Program-made: the position numbers and the translations under genes
Notes under the pieces: model-generated
The model's database searches: none
What the model was told of the DNA's origin: nothing
What the model saw: the letters and a program-made list of their open reading frames with translations, nothing else
From: Chalciporus piperatus
Taxonomy: Eukaryota; Basidiomycota; Agaricomycetes; Boletales; Boletaceae
DNA length: 64,000 bases
Assembly (NCBI GenBank): GCA_038093975.1
Contig: JBBPTG010000004.1
Coordinates: forward strand, 868,001-932,000
Reading direction: 5' to 3'
Shown: piece after piece, positions 63,314-64,000 of the stretch
Layout: every line of letters begins with the position of its first letter
How positions within the stretch are numbered: position 1 is the first letter of the stretch

Positions 63314-63672
63314 CAGGTGCCAGAGGTCCTCACTTTTTGCCTTTTTGAGCAAAGTCGAGGTTATTGTCGCCTTTTCACTGCGTTTGTGTCTAATGTACGC
63401 GGAACACATTTCTGGTGCTCCTTCCATCGAGAAAGGGACCAAAAACCATGTATTACACACAACTCTACATACTTACTTTTCAATAAAATGCATTTTCTAT
63501 TCCGCTACAGTGATTTTGAGCGAGACTCATAACATTTCCAGATTAGGACATATGAATGATCGTTGATTCTTAAACGCGTCGACGCGTCTCTCCTCTGCGT
63601 CGCACCTCTTACCTTTGTTTCACCTCCATACACTCTTTGCACCTGCTTAGACTATGTTAAAGCAATTCATCA
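63314..63672. other. Intergenic region, nothing recognised
   Basis: About 360 bases between the coiled-coil gene and the gene cut by the window end. CAATAAA at 63480-63486 could be the polyadenylation signal of the coiled-coil gene. Confidence 0.4.
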
Positions 63673-64000
63673 ATGTCCCTCACTACCAGAACTGATAATT
63701 ACTCGCGTTGGCTCGCATCTGCAACCCCTCAAAGCTGGACTCCAGTCGAGCACGCGCGCCAATCTCATCTTATCGCTTATTGTAATGACCCCGAACTGCC
63801 GGGCTCACATCCACCAACTCCTTCCCACAGTTTTCAATCACCTGCAGGCGGCAGTGAGGTGATTTCCACGTTTGTAAGCCTCTTGCCTCGTGCTTGTTGC
63901 TCTTCACCGCAGCAACGGTTGACCTCTTCTACGCAACCTTCTAACCAGCATTCTTCAAACTCGCTCTCGCAAGAACAAATTTCGCATTTTCTCAACTCTG
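63673..64000 (+). CDS. 5' part of an unknown gene, open to the window end
   Basis: From the ATG at 63673 a frame stays open for 109 codons to the last base: MSLTTRTDNYSRWLASATPQ, then HARQSHLIAYCNDPELPGSH, and a Ser/Gln-rich stretch. The composition resembles the disordered N-terminus of a fungal regulator, but no domain is reached inside the window. Splicing could shorten the first exon. Confidence 0.45.
   Translation, partial: MSLTTRTDNYSRWLASATPQSWTPVEHARQSHLIAYCNDPELPGSHPPTPSHSFQSPAGGSEVISTFVSLLPRACCSSPQQRLTSSTQPSNQHSSNSLSQEQISHFLNS

Overview
This window is nuclear DNA from a filamentous basidiomycete, most likely an agaricomycete (mushroom-forming fungus). Genes are dense and on both strands. 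Nearly all are broken by introns of about 45-60 bases with GT...AG ends and CTAAC/CTGAC-like branch sites. Single-copy housekeeping genes are mixed with fungal transposons (a Helitron and a Plavaka/CACTA-like element) and a HET-domain gene. The species cannot be named from the sequence alone.

Left part (1-21,250). Two minus-strand copies of one F-box gene lie in direct orientation about 15.9 kb apart. Copy A (1-2102, cut by the window edge) carries a 610-bp internal tandem duplication and stop codons. Copy B (15741-17398) is more complete but has a 14-bp deletion. A 9.2-kb Helitron (2252-11434) sits upstream of copy A. Copy B keeps the uninterrupted version of that site, so the Helitron's ends can be read by comparison. 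The Helitron encodes a Rep/PIF1-helicase protein and three small minus-strand genes of unknown function. Between the F-box copies lie mitochondrial GatB (tRNA-Gln amidotransferase subunit B) and an unrecognised divergent gene. Poly(A) polymerase follows copy B.

Second transposon (21,251-27,851). A 6.6-kb element with 30-bp terminal inverted repeats, flanked by a 7-bp direct repeat, lies 186 bp upstream of the poly(A) polymerase start codon. It encodes a Plavaka-type transposase and a second, coiled-coil/HMG-like protein.

Right part (28,100-64,000) is mostly conserved genes: a membrane-anchored beta-helix protein, VAC14 (PI(3,5)P2 synthesis), an unrecognised gene, a protein tyrosine phosphatase, MCM6 (replicative helicase), a diaphanous-type formin, a nucleoside hydrolase, a THO/TREX WD40 subunit, a HET-domain protein divergent from a multi-pass membrane protein, RRS1 (60S biogenesis), TFIIB, a Btz/CASC3-like exon-junction protein, an epoxide-hydrolase-type alpha/beta hydrolase, a small Ala-rich coiled-coil protein, and the start of a gene cut by the window end.

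There is no operon logic. Co-regulation is visible only as short divergent promoters, for example phosphatase/MCM6 with an E2F-type site. The strongest novel material is the Helitron cargo and its natural empty site, the Plavaka target duplication and partner gene, and the HET/membrane-protein pair.
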